From: Halalkaliarchaeum sp036625675
Lineage (GTDB): Archaea; Halobacteriota; Halobacteria; Halobacteriales; Haloferacaceae
Direction of reading: 5' to 3'
Assembly: GCA_036625675.1 (NCBI GenBank)
Contig: JAZKTH010000069.1
Span: forward strand, 1-12,381
Length of the DNA stretch: 12,381 nt
The notes beneath the pieces were generated by a model. That model searched no databases and was not told the origin of the DNA. It worked only from the letters and a program-made list of their open reading frames with translations. The position numbers and the translations under genes were made by a program. Below are positions 1 to 5,738 of the stretch, piece by piece (position 1 is the first letter of the stretch; each line of letters opens with the position of its first letter).

Positions 1-408
1 GACATGTATCGCCAGCAGATCCTCGATCACTACAAGAACCCCCGCAATTACGGGGAGCTCGAGGACCCCGACTTCACCCACGTCGGCGAGAACCCGTCGT
101 GTGGCGACACGATCCAGATCGACGTACGGCTGGCTGACGACGAGGAGACGATAGAGTACGTGGCCTTTTCCGGGGACGGCTGCGCCATCTCGCAGGCCAG
201 CGCCAGTATGCTCTCCGAACGGCTCCAGGGGATGACTCTCGAGGAGCTGGAGGAGCTCGACACCGACGACGTCACCGAGATGCTGGGCGTCGACATCTCC
301 CCGATGCGGATCAAGTGTGCGGTCCTCGCCCGGCAGGTCGCACAGGACGGCGCGAAGATACACCGCGGCGAAGCGGACGACATCGGGGCGACCCGAACCG
401 AGGACTGA
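1..408 (+). CDS. sufU: SufU/IscU-type Fe-S cluster assembly scaffold protein (5' end probably cut by the window)
   Basis: Scaffold on which [2Fe-2S] or [4Fe-4S] clusters are built, or sulfur acceptor from a SufS-type cysteine desulfurase, in the cytoplasm. Counting from the ATG at base 4, the three ligand cysteines of the U-type fold are visible: C33 in NPSCGD (with D35), C60 in GDGCAIS and C105 in KCAVLA. The HscA-binding LPPVK motif of true IscU is absent (here SPMRIK), which favours SufU. The 44-residue gap between the second and third cysteines is nevertheless shorter than in Bacillus SufU. The ATG at base 4 gives 134 residues, but the preceding codon is open and haloarchaeal relatives, as I recall them, carry a few residues before MYRQQIL, so the real start may lie outside the window. 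The gene ends 18 nt before a strong hairpin. Family call is firm; SufU versus IscU naming is less so. Confidence 0.9.
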   Translation, partial: DMYRQQILDHYKNPRNYGELEDPDFTHVGENPSCGDTIQIDVRLADDEETIEYVAFSGDGCAISQASASMLSERLQGMTLEELEELDTDDVTEMLGVDISPMRIKCAVLARQVAQDGAKIHRGEADDIGATRTED

Positions 409-426
409 TACTGTTTGGTGTAGACG

Positions 427-468
427 GTTACCGGTCGACCGCCACGCCCTCGCGGTCGACACGGTGAC
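427..468 (+). other. 16-bp imperfect hairpin downstream of sufU
   Basis: Arms 427-442 and 452-468 are inverted repeats that pair over 16 positions, with one bulged A (461), one G-U pair (429/466) and a 9-nt loop (443-451). The stem core is GTCGACCGC with its complement. It starts 18 nt after the sufU stop. No U-run follows directly; the nearest is TTTTT at 509-513. It may protect the 3' end of the sufU mRNA, act as a processing site, or be a protein-binding DNA palindrome. The pairing is seen directly; the role is inference. Confidence 0.6.
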
Positions 469-507
469 TTCCGACAACAAATAGTATGACGACCGCTCGT
501 CCGTCGT

Positions 508-514
508 CTTTTTG
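508..514 (+). promoter_or_regulatory. T-rich box: weak promoter for the zinc-ribbon gene or oligo-T terminator of sufU
   Basis: CTTTTTG is centred 27 nt before the ATG at 539, the spacing seen at other leaderless genes in this window. A T5 run is also a minimal archaeal termination signal, so it may end sufU transcription instead. The two readings cannot be separated by eye. Confidence 0.35.
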
Positions 515-538
515 CTGTCGAGGCTCAACCCATCCTCC

Positions 539-1213
539 ATGAGCGAGTTCGACAAGGAGGCGGAGCGAGAGAAGCTCCGCGAGAAATACGAGCGCGACCG
601 CGAAAAGCGGAAGTCGACGCAGGTGATGAGCGACCTGCTGCTCAAGGGAGCGACGATGACGAACCGGCACTGCGACGTCTGCGGGGATCCCATCTTCCGG
701 TACGACGGCCAGGAGTTCTGCCCGACCTGTAGCAAGAAGGAGGGAACGAACGAGGCGGACGGCGAAGCTGAAGAGGGGGGGACAGGAGTCGACAGCGGCC
801 GCGAGGCGGAAGCCGCGAGCGACCGGGAGGCGACCGAGCCGGACGAGCGAAACCCGAGTGTCGCGACCGGCCGGAGCGCGACCGCCGCAGAGGGCGTGGA
901 TCGCCCGGGCCGCGGTGGGGACGCCCGAACCGGGGACCGGGAGGGGGCGAGAGAAGACCCGAAGAACCGCCGGCCGGATCGCCCGGAGGCCCGCGACCGC
1001 AGCGCCGCGCCGCGGGCGACGGGCGTCGCCGGGGAGCGGGCAGGCGAGCCGTCCACGGGGGAGGGCGGACTCCCCGAGGCCCACGACTCGCTCGTCCGAA
1101 CCGTCGTGAAATTCGCGCGGGCGGCGGAGGCAACCGACGATCCCCGCCGGGCACGCGAAGCGCTCTCGGCGGCCCGCGAGGCGGCCGAGACGCTCGAGGC
1201 GCTGCGGCGATAA
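539..1213 (+). CDS. Sjogren's syndrome/scleroderma autoantigen 1 family zinc-ribbon protein
   Basis: 224 residues. Residues 1-40 form a charged helix with a conserved segment (STQVMSDLLLKGATM), followed by a four-cysteine zinc ribbon: C45-x2-C48 (CDVC) and C61-x2-C64 (CPTC). This arrangement matches the archaeal members of the autoantigen p27 / SSSCA1 family, whose biochemical role is not established. Residues 70-175 are low-complexity and rich in Glu, Arg, Gly and Ala, probably disordered. Residues 182-224 (from AHDSLVRT) are predicted helical and may form a small bundle or coiled coil. The ATG at 539 is chosen because the family N-terminus begins MSEFDKEAE; an upstream TTG at 512 would add nine unlikely residues. 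The gene stands alone on the plus strand between sufU and gdh. Family assignment is strong, function unknown. Confidence 0.85.
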   Translation: MSEFDKEAEREKLREKYERDREKRKSTQVMSDLLLKGATMTNRHCDVCGDPIFRYDGQEFCPTCSKKEGTNEADGEAEEGGTGVDSGREAEAASDREATEPDERNPSVATGRSATAAEGVDRPGRGGDARTGDREGAREDPKNRRPDRPEARDRSAAPRATGVAGERAGEPSTGEGGLPEAHDSLVRTVVKFARAAEATDDPRRAREALSAAREAAETLEALRR

Positions 1214-1427
1214 CTACGCGGCCGCGGCGCAGTGTCGCACAGCTTCGTTACCGAAAACGCGTCGGCGAGCGACGGCCGATTTCTCCTGGGGGATCTCGCC
1301 CCCGTAGCGGGGCGATCCGCCCGACCCAGGGTGGGACGTGGCAGGGGCGTCGGACGGAGGTCAGGGGGCGATTCTCCCGACGGTCGCCGGTGGACCGATC
1401 CCGATCCGTCGAACCCCGCCGACGTTC
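1214..1427 (+). other. GC-rich spacer with a hairpin at 1291-1318
   Basis: I see no credible gene between the zinc-ribbon gene and the gdh promoter. The clearest structure is an inverted repeat, TCGCCCC (1296-1302) with GGGGCGA (1309-1315) around a 6-nt loop. It is extended by GGA/TCC (1291-1293, 1316-1318) across a 2-nt bulge. A weaker pair is CCGAC 1321-1325 with GTCGG 1349-1353. This could be the 3' end or processing structure of the upstream transcript. There is no oligo-T tract behind it. Confidence 0.4.
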
Positions 1428-1454
1428 GATTATTAACTCATTAAAGAATAAATC
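1428..1454 (+). promoter_or_regulatory. Probable gdh promoter (AT-rich box)
   Basis: This is a sharply AT-rich block in GC-rich surroundings, 29-55 nt before the gdh ATG. TTATTAA (1430-1436) or AATAAATC (1447-1454) could be the TATA element, giving a leader of about 20 nt or almost none. TTAA-ctca-TTAA (1433-1444) is a small palindrome that might serve a regulator. GfcR is known in Haloferax volcanii to act on the gdh promoter, but I cannot identify its binding motif here. Confidence 0.6.
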
Positions 1455-1482
1455 TTTTCCGCCGTCGCCACCGAGTGGCCGT

Positions 1483-2559
1483 ATGGACGCGATAGCGGTC
1501 CGACTCGAGGGAACCGACCGGACCGTCGAACGCATCCGGAAGCCCCGCCCGGAACCGTCCGCGGGTGAGGTGCTGGTCCGGACACTTCGGGTAGGGGTCG
1601 ACGGCACCGATCACGAGGTCATCGAGGGAGTCCACGGGGAGTTCCCCGAGGGGTCGGATCACCTCGTGCTCGGCCACGAGGCCGTCGGCGTCGTCGAGGA
1701 GGCCAACGGTACCGACATCGCGGAGGGGGAACTCGTGGTGCCGACCGTGAGGCGGCCCCCGAACGGGACGAACGACTACTTCCGGCGGGGGGAACCGGAC
1801 ATGGCGCCCGGGGGCCAGTACCGGGAGCGGGGGATCGTCGGCGCGCACGGCTTCATGACGGAGTACTTCACGTCGCCTGCCGAGTACCTGGTGCGGGTTC
1901 CCCCGAAGCTCGCCGACTGGGGCTTCCTGGTCGAACCGCTGTCTGTCACCGAGAAGGCCATCGAACACGCGGAGGCGACCAGGTCGGCGTTCGACTGGCG
2001 GCCGGAATCGGCACTGGTGCTCGGCAACGGGAGCCTCGGACTGCTGGCGCTGGCAGCGCTCCAGGGAAGATACGACCGGACGTACTGTCTGGGGCGGCGC
2101 GAGCGTCCGGACCCGACGATAGAGTTGATAGAGTGGCTCGGCTCGACGTACGTGAACTCCAACGAGACCCCGGTGTCCGAGATTCCCGACGCGTACGAGC
2201 CGATGGACCTGATCTACGAAGGAACTGGGTACGCCCCTCACGCGTTCGAGCTGATCGAGGCGCTCGCTCCCAACGGCGTCGGCGCGTTGCTCGGGGTGCC
2301 GGACGACTGGCGCTTCGAGGTCGACGGCGGCAGGCTCCACCGCGAGTTCGTACTCCACAACAAGGCGCTCGTGGGAAGCGTGAACGCCAATCGCGGCCAC
2401 TTCGAGGCCGCGATCGACAGCCTCGCCGGCCTCGAGGAGGGATACCTCGAGCGGCTGGTCACCGGCGTCTACCCCCTCGACGACTACGAAGCGGCGTTCG
2501 CGGATGACGACACGACTATAAAAACCGCGGTCGAATTCGCCAGGTATGAAGAACGTTGA
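1483..2559 (+). CDS. gdh: Glucose 1-dehydrogenase (zinc-dependent, NADP-preferring)
   Basis: Oxidises beta-D-glucose to gluconolactone with NAD(P)+, the first step of the semi-phosphorylative Entner-Doudoroff pathway; cytoplasmic, medium-chain dehydrogenase family. The 358 residues compare with 357 in the characterised Haloferax mediterranei enzyme. Catalytic zinc ligands are recognisable as D40 (VGVDGTDH), H65-E66 (LGHEAVG) and E151 (FLVEPLSVTEKA). The Rossmann fold begins at GNGSLG (181-186). The GRRERPD segment (204-210) carries the arginines that bind the 2'-phosphate of NADP. The ATG at 1483 gives MDAIAVRLEG, the normal family N-terminus; an upstream in-frame GTG/ATG reading would add a basic, non-conserved tail. 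The 3' end overlaps gfcR by 14 nt and contains the apparent gfcR TATA box, with the rare codons ATA and AAA at that spot. The same gdh-gfcR order occurs in H. volcanii. Confidence 0.95.
   Translation: MDAIAVRLEGTDRTVERIRKPRPEPSAGEVLVRTLRVGVDGTDHEVIEGVHGEFPEGSDHLVLGHEAVGVVEEANGTDIAEGELVVPTVRRPPNGTNDYFRRGEPDMAPGGQYRERGIVGAHGFMTEYFTSPAEYLVRVPPKLADWGFLVEPLSVTEKAIEHAEATRSAFDWRPESALVLGNGSLGLLALAALQGRYDRTYCLGRRERPDPTIELIEWLGSTYVNSNETPVSEIPDAYEPMDLIYEGTGYAPHAFELIEALAPNGVGALLGVPDDWRFEVDGGRLHREFVLHNKALVGSVNANRGHFEAAIDSLAGLEEGYLERLVTGVYPLDDYEAAFADDDTTIKTAVEFARYEER
2517..2524 (+). promoter_or_regulatory. TATA box of gfcR inside the gdh coding region
   Basis: TATAAAAA lies with its centre about 26 nt before the A of the gfcR ATG (2546), the spacing of a leaderless haloarchaeal promoter. 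In the gdh frame it is read ACT ATA AAA (Thr-Ile-Lys), using codons that are rare elsewhere in these GC-rich genes. This suggests selection for the DNA signal. Confidence 0.65.
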
Positions 2560-3196
2560 CGACCTCATCGAGAGCGCGGCCGAGCTGGCAGAGCGGGGGC
2601 TCTCGAAGGGGGAGATCGCGGACGAACTGAACGTCTCCCGGGAGACGGCGAGCTGGCTGGTCGAGCGCAGCGGCGCGCCGGAGGTGGAGTCGAGAGAGGG
2701 GACCGGCTCCACCGGCCCCGCCGACATCCACGTCGACTGGAGCGCGATCGGGCGCGACTCGGCCCGGCTCACCGACATCGGACGGGCGATGGCCGACCTG
2801 CTCTCGAAGCAAGGGGAGGAAGTGGACCTCACGATCGGCATCGAGAAGGCGGGCGTGCCGATCGCGACGACCGTCGCCCGCGAACTCGACACCGACCTCG
2901 GAACGTACGCCCCGGCGAAACACCAGTGGGAGGAGGGCGACATCGCCGAGAAGGGCGGCGGCTTCTCCCGGAACTTCGCGACCATCCGCGACCGGGACTG
3001 CTACGTGGTCGACGACATCATCACCTCGGGAACCACGCTCAGCGAAACGATCGAAGCCGTCCGCGCACACGGCGGGAACCCGGTGGCGGGCTCCGTACTC
3101 GTCGACAAACAGGGCCTGGAAGAGATCGACGACGTGCCCGTCTACTCGCTCGTGAACGTCGTCCCGGTCGCGCGGGACGGGAGCGACGACCGATAG
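2546..3196 (+). CDS. gfcR: GfcR, PRTase-domain transcriptional regulator of glucose degradation
   Basis: A DNA-binding regulator with an orotate phosphoribosyltransferase-like ligand domain. In Haloferax volcanii it activates genes of the semi-phosphorylative Entner-Doudoroff pathway, including gdh. Residues 1-45 hold a helix-turn-helix (GLSKGEIADELNVSRETASWL, residues 18-38). Residues about 60-210 form a type I PRTase fold with the PRPP-loop signature VVDDIITSGTT (154-164), KAGVPIA (101-107) and an AKHQW segment (124-128). The 216-residue length is usual for the family. The ATG at 2546 overlaps the gdh stop (2557-2559) and sits at leaderless distance from a TATA box. The gene may therefore be read both from the gdh promoter and on its own. 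The PRTase domain probably senses a phosphorylated sugar or nucleotide rather than catalysing synthesis; that part is inference. It has been called PyrE-like in older annotations. Confidence 0.92.
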   Translation: MKNVDDLIESAAELAERGLSKGEIADELNVSRETASWLVERSGAPEVESREGTGSTGPADIHVDWSAIGRDSARLTDIGRAMADLLSKQGEEVDLTIGIEKAGVPIATTVARELDTDLGTYAPAKHQWEEGDIAEKGGGFSRNFATIRDRDCYVVDDIITSGTTLSETIEAVRAHGGNPVAGSVLVDKQGLEEIDDVPVYSLVNVVPVARDGSDDR

Positions 3197-3232
3197 TAAC
3201 CGTCGACATTCACCTCTTCGGATCGGCGGAAC

Positions 3233-3240
3233 CTCTTTTA
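3233..3240 (+). promoter_or_regulatory. TATA-like box of the glutaredoxin gene
   Basis: CTCTTTTA is centred about 27 nt before the ATG at 3265, which fits a leaderless transcript starting at the ATG. It lies in the 68-nt gap after gfcR, so the glutaredoxin gene can be transcribed independently. Confidence 0.5.
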
Positions 3241-3264
3241 CCTTCAATCGCCAATCAACGGTCG

Positions 3265-3609
3265 ATGACGTTCCAGCCAGGCAGCGACCTGTCGCAGGAG
3301 GAGGTCGAAGGACGGGTCGACCAGGCCATCGAAGACAACGACGTCGTACTGTTCATCAAGGGGAACCGGTTGATGCCCCAGTGCGGCTACTCCCAGCGGG
3401 CGGTCAACCTCGTGGGACAGTACAGCGAGGAGTTCGAAACCGTCGACGTGTTGCCGGCGCTGCCCGAATTCCGGGCGGCGCTCGAGCGTCACAGCGGCTG
3501 GGAGACCACGCCGCAGGCGTTCGTCGACGGCGAATTCGTAGGCGGGAGCGACGTGCTCGCGGAACTCGACGAACGGGGCGAGCTCGAGCCGATGTTGCGC
3601 GAAGCCTAG
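3265..3609 (+). CDS. Monothiol glutaredoxin (CGYS type, Grx4/GrxD family)
   Basis: 114 residues, cytoplasmic. The active-site motif CGYS (C40-S43, inside MPQCGYSQRAV) is the archaeal version of the monothiol CGFS motif. K32 in FIKGN, the cis-proline loop TTPQAF (81-86) and the GG(S/C)D motif (93-96) bind glutathione or a low-molecular thiol and help hold a bridging [2Fe-2S] cluster in the family. Such proteins carry or repair Fe-S clusters rather than reduce disulfides. Haloarchaea use gamma-glutamylcysteine instead of glutathione, so the thiol ligand is probably different here. The ATG at 3265 is selected by family length and the TATA-like box; the frame is open far upstream through gfcR. 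The TAG stop is followed in frame by GRR and four Ser-Glu repeats before a TGA (3610-3645), so a longer acidic tail may once have existed or may arise by readthrough. Confidence 0.88.
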   Translation: MTFQPGSDLSQEEVEGRVDQAIEDNDVVLFIKGNRLMPQCGYSQRAVNLVGQYSEEFETVDVLPALPEFRAALERHSGWETTPQAFVDGEFVGGSDVLAELDERGELEPMLREA

Positions 3610-3618
3610 GGCCGGCGG

Positions 3619-3642
3619 TCGGAGTCGGAGTCGGAGTCGGAG
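3619..3642 (+). repeat. Hexamer tandem repeat (TCGGAG)x4
   Basis: Four perfect TCGGAG units begin 9 nt after the glutaredoxin stop codon. They are in frame with that gene, would encode SESESESE, and are followed at once by TGA. A simple slippage-prone repeat. Confidence 0.9.
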
Positions 3643-3653
3643 TGATCGCCGAA

Positions 3654-3709
3654 CGTGTGGAGTGTTATATAACCACACGACCACGCCGAGAAGGATAGGT
3701 CATATAACC
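3654..3709 (+). promoter_or_regulatory. Twin TATA-like boxes with flanking inverted repeat, upstream of the DUF7110 gene
   Basis: Two near-identical 11-mers occur 35 nt apart: GTTATATAACC (3664-3674) and GTCATATAACC (3699-3709). The first contains the palindrome GTTATATAAC and is enclosed by the inverted repeat CGTGTGG (3654-3660) / CCACACG (3673-3679). Both look like TATA elements. Starts about 25 nt downstream of each would give leaders of roughly 120 and 85 nt before the ATG at 3817, unusual in a region where most genes look leaderless. The inverted repeat could be an operator blocking the first box. Confidence 0.5.
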
Positions 3710-3717
3710 CCTCGGCA

Positions 3718-3779
3718 CGTATTGTCGGGCAGAGACTGTCGCCGTGGTGGACAATGCGACCGTCGCACCGGCCACCACG
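3718..3779 (+). other. Structured leader with competing hairpins
   Basis: CGTGGTGG (3743-3750) is perfectly complementary to CCACCACG (3772-3779). Inside them TGCG (3755-3758) pairs with CGCA (3764-3767), leaving a symmetric 4 x 4 internal loop. An alternative stem uses CGTATTGTC (3718-3726) with GACAATGCG (3750-3758), 9 pairs including one G-U. It shares bases with the first, so the two are mutually exclusive. This is the geometry of an RNA switch or a protein-binding leader, but no known riboswitch class is recognised. Confidence 0.4.
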
Positions 3780-3816
3780 ACCGAGAGATCCGACCGATCA
3801 TCGACCGTTCCAATCC

Positions 3817-4386
3817 ATGTCAGGCCGCGTATTCAGACTCCACTCGACCCTGGAATTGCCCCTCGAAGACGTCGAATCCTTCTTCGAGAGCGATCCCGAC
3901 TTGCCCCCGGAGGTGGCGGACGTCGACATCACCCGGCGGAACAACACCCTGATCCTCAAGGCCGTCTCGGCCGACGACAGCATCAGCAAGTACACCCCGA
4001 CGGCCCAGCTGAAAGCCAGCGTCAGCGAGACGCGGGTGTACGAGGAGGAGCCGCCCCGTCCCGGCGGCCCCCAGTGGGTTCGCGAGGAGGAGGAAGAGGA
4101 GATCCCCTCCGAACTGGTCGAGTTCGCCTGTTTCAAGGGCGACCGGGAGACGGTGTTGCAAAACACCGCGCTCCAGTACCCGATGTTCCTCGTGCTCAGG
4201 GAGATCGCGCTGCTCGCCGAGAAGGGGACACTCACGGCGATCACGGAGTCCGACGGGAAACTGGAGGCGACCCGGATCGTCGAGGGCGAGGAACGGCCCG
4301 CCAGCGTCGAGGTGGTCGAAAGTCCCCGCAACGCCGACAGCGAGGGCGGTGTGAACTGGCGCGACAACAAGTTCATCTCCGAGTGA
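3817..4386 (+). CDS. Conserved haloarchaeal protein of unknown function (probably DUF7110)
   Basis: 189 residues, acidic, soluble, with no signal peptide or membrane segment. I recognise the N-terminus (RVFRLHSTLELPLEDV) and the segment ADVDITRRNNTLILKA (34-49) as conserved among haloarchaea and believe the family is DUF7110; no activity is known. The first 75 residues look like a small alpha/beta domain, followed by an acidic linker (VREEEEEEIP, 88-97) and a second part (98-165) with helix YPMFLVLREIALLAEKG. The final WRDNKFISE is probably conserved. The ATG at 3817 starts at the conserved region; an in-frame ATG at 3754 would add a Pro/Arg-rich tail encoded by the hairpin region and is rejected. 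The gene converges with aceA, the stop codons being only 6 nt apart, so the two transcripts must overlap antisense unless they stop within coding sequence. Confidence 0.8.
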   Translation: MSGRVFRLHSTLELPLEDVESFFESDPDLPPEVADVDITRRNNTLILKAVSADDSISKYTPTAQLKASVSETRVYEEEPPRPGGPQWVREEEEEEIPSELVEFACFKGDRETVLQNTALQYPMFLVLREIALLAEKGTLTAITESDGKLEATRIVEGEERPASVEVVESPRNADSEGGVNWRDNKFISE

Positions 4387-4392
4387 CGTGGT

Positions 4393-5421
4393 TCAGTCGC
4401 CGCCCGAAATCGGATCGCTCTCCTCCTCGGTGAACCCGGCGGATCGCTCCATCCGCTGGCGGGCCTCCGGATCGAAGCGTGCCTCGGCGTCCTGATACCG
4501 GGGGACGAACGACAGCTCGTGGTGGCTCTCGGTCTCGTGTCCGAAGTACCGCTCCTCCAGGTCGAACTGCGCTTCCTCGTCCCGCTCGACCAGGTTCCTG
4601 AAGTCCTCGTAGACGGCGTGCCCCCCGGAGTGGAGGCCGAACAGCGTGATGAAAATGTACCGGTACCCCATCTCGCCCAGCTCCTCGAACGACAGGGGGT
4701 CCTCCTGCTCGCTCCAGGCGAACGACGAGGAGTAGTTGAACGCCAGGTCCAGGTCGGGATGCGTCTCGTGGATCGTCTCGGCGTACCGGATCGCGTCCTG
4801 GCGGGACGGGTCGGGCATCTCCGGCCACACCAGGTCGACCCCGGCGTCGGCGTAGATCCGGCCGCGCTCGAGGTGCTCCTCCCAGTCGCCGTTCGCGGAG
4901 CCGTAGGCGTCCGTCCGGGCGATGATCACCGTGTCATCGCTCTGTCTGGCGTCGACGGCCGCCTCGAAGCGCGATCTGGCCTCCTCCCGGGAAACGATCT
5001 GCTTTCCGGCGATGTGTCCGCACCGCTTCGGCGAGGTCTGGTCCTCGATGTGGATGGCGGCCACGCCCGCCTTCTCGTACTCTCTGACCGCCCGCCTGAC
5101 GTTGTGGATTCCGCCGTAGCCGGTGTCACAGTCGGCGATCACCGGGAGGTTCGTCGCCTCCACGATCCGCTTTGCGTTCTCGACCATCTCGGTCATCGTC
5201 ACCATCTCCAGGTCCGGGAACCCGAACTGTCCCAGCACGGTGGAGTACCCCGACATGTACGCCGCGTCCAGTCCGGCCATCTCCGCGAGCCGGGCGTCCA
5301 GCGCGTGATAGATCCCCGGCGCGAACACGAACTCCTGGGACGCGAGGAGGTTCCGGAACTCCCGCCCCGCCGGGTTGTCGACGTCGCGCGTGAACGTGTC
5401 GTCGAGTTCCGTCGCCCTCAT
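4393..5421 (-). CDS. aceA: Isocitrate lyase (archaeal type, PEP mutase/ICL superfamily)
   Basis: Cleaves isocitrate to glyoxylate and succinate in the glyoxylate bypass, needed for growth on acetate or fatty acids; cytoplasmic TIM-barrel enzyme. The 342 residues match the short haloarchaeal form studied in Haloferax volcanii rather than the longer bacterial AceA. Mg2+ and substrate residues are visible: SGYS (57-60), D97 and D99 in ADCDTGYGG, E126-D127 in HIEDQ, and the catalytic loop KRCGH (132-136, C134). KRCGH is also the signature of methylisocitrate lyases, whereas bacterial isocitrate lyases read KKCGH, so 2-methylisocitrate is an alternative substrate. The ATG at 5421-5419 overlaps the TGA of the upstream small gene as ATGA, which points to translational coupling. 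Malate synthase, next to aceA in H. volcanii, is not in this window. Confidence 0.9.
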   Translation of the reverse strand: MRATELDDTFTRDVDNPAGREFRNLLASQEFVFAPGIYHALDARLAEMAGLDAAYMSGYSTVLGQFGFPDLEMVTMTEMVENAKRIVEATNLPVIADCDTGYGGIHNVRRAVREYEKAGVAAIHIEDQTSPKRCGHIAGKQIVSREEARSRFEAAVDARQSDDTVIIARTDAYGSANGDWEEHLERGRIYADAGVDLVWPEMPDPSRQDAIRYAETIHETHPDLDLAFNYSSSFAWSEQEDPLSFEELGEMGYRYIFITLFGLHSGGHAVYEDFRNLVERDEEAQFDLEERYFGHETESHHELSFVPRYQDAEARFDPEARQRMERSAGFTEEESDPISGGD

Positions 5422-5738
5422 CGGCTCCCCTCCGGTCGTCGACCGCGGTCGGTCCGTGGCTCCTCCGTCGAACGCTCGCCGAGTTCGCGCTCGATGCGAT
5501 CCAGGCGCCGTCCGATGGCTCGCAGCTCCCGTCGGAGGGCGGACGTCGCCAGGTCGGTCGGCTCCCCGTCTTTAGGGGTCTGGATCATCGGAACCAGCGG
5601 GGCGTCCCGCTCCCCGTCCACGGGGGGACGCGAGAATCGACGGCCGGGACGCGGTCGGTCGCCGGTCCGGGTACCCGTCGAGAAGGTTTCTTCTGTCGGC
5701 TGTCGGTTCGTGCGTGGTGTGGTGTCGTCGAGTGTCAT
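5418..5738 (-). CDS. Small coiled-coil protein coupled to aceA, unrecognised
   Basis: 106 residues if read from the ATG at 5738. A 56-residue form from the ATG at 5588 (MIQTPKDGEP) is also possible and may be better, since residues 1-50 are a Thr/Arg/Pro-rich, weakly conserved-looking stretch. The C-terminal part, LRRELRAIGRRLDRIERELG, has heptad spacing of Leu/Ile and should form a short coiled coil. The stop codon overlaps the aceA start as ATGA, a 4-nt overlap, so the two genes are in one operon. I do not recognise the family. It might be an oligomerisation or regulatory partner of isocitrate lyase, but that rests only on context. Its composition is more basic than usual for haloarchaea, so translation is not certain. 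Confidence 0.5.
   Translation of the reverse strand: MTLDDTTPRTNRQPTEETFSTGTRTGDRPRPGRRFSRPPVDGERDAPLVPMIQTPKDGEPTDLATSALRRELRAIGRRLDRIERELGERSTEEPRTDRGRRPEGSR

Noticed and set aside
1232..1444. Possible small gene in the spacer before gdh
   Set aside because: It has a non-ATG start and an Arg/Gly/Ser-rich product with no known motif. The spacer looks like untranslated RNA and promoter.
1441..2985. Long minus-strand open frame across gdh and gfcR
   Set aside because: It is antisense to two confidently identified genes, and its Arg/Val/His-rich composition is typical of shadows in halophile DNA.
3754..3816. Longer start for the DUF7110 gene at the ATG at 3754
   Set aside because: It adds a Pro/Arg/His tail encoded by a hairpin region; the conserved family sequence begins at 3817.
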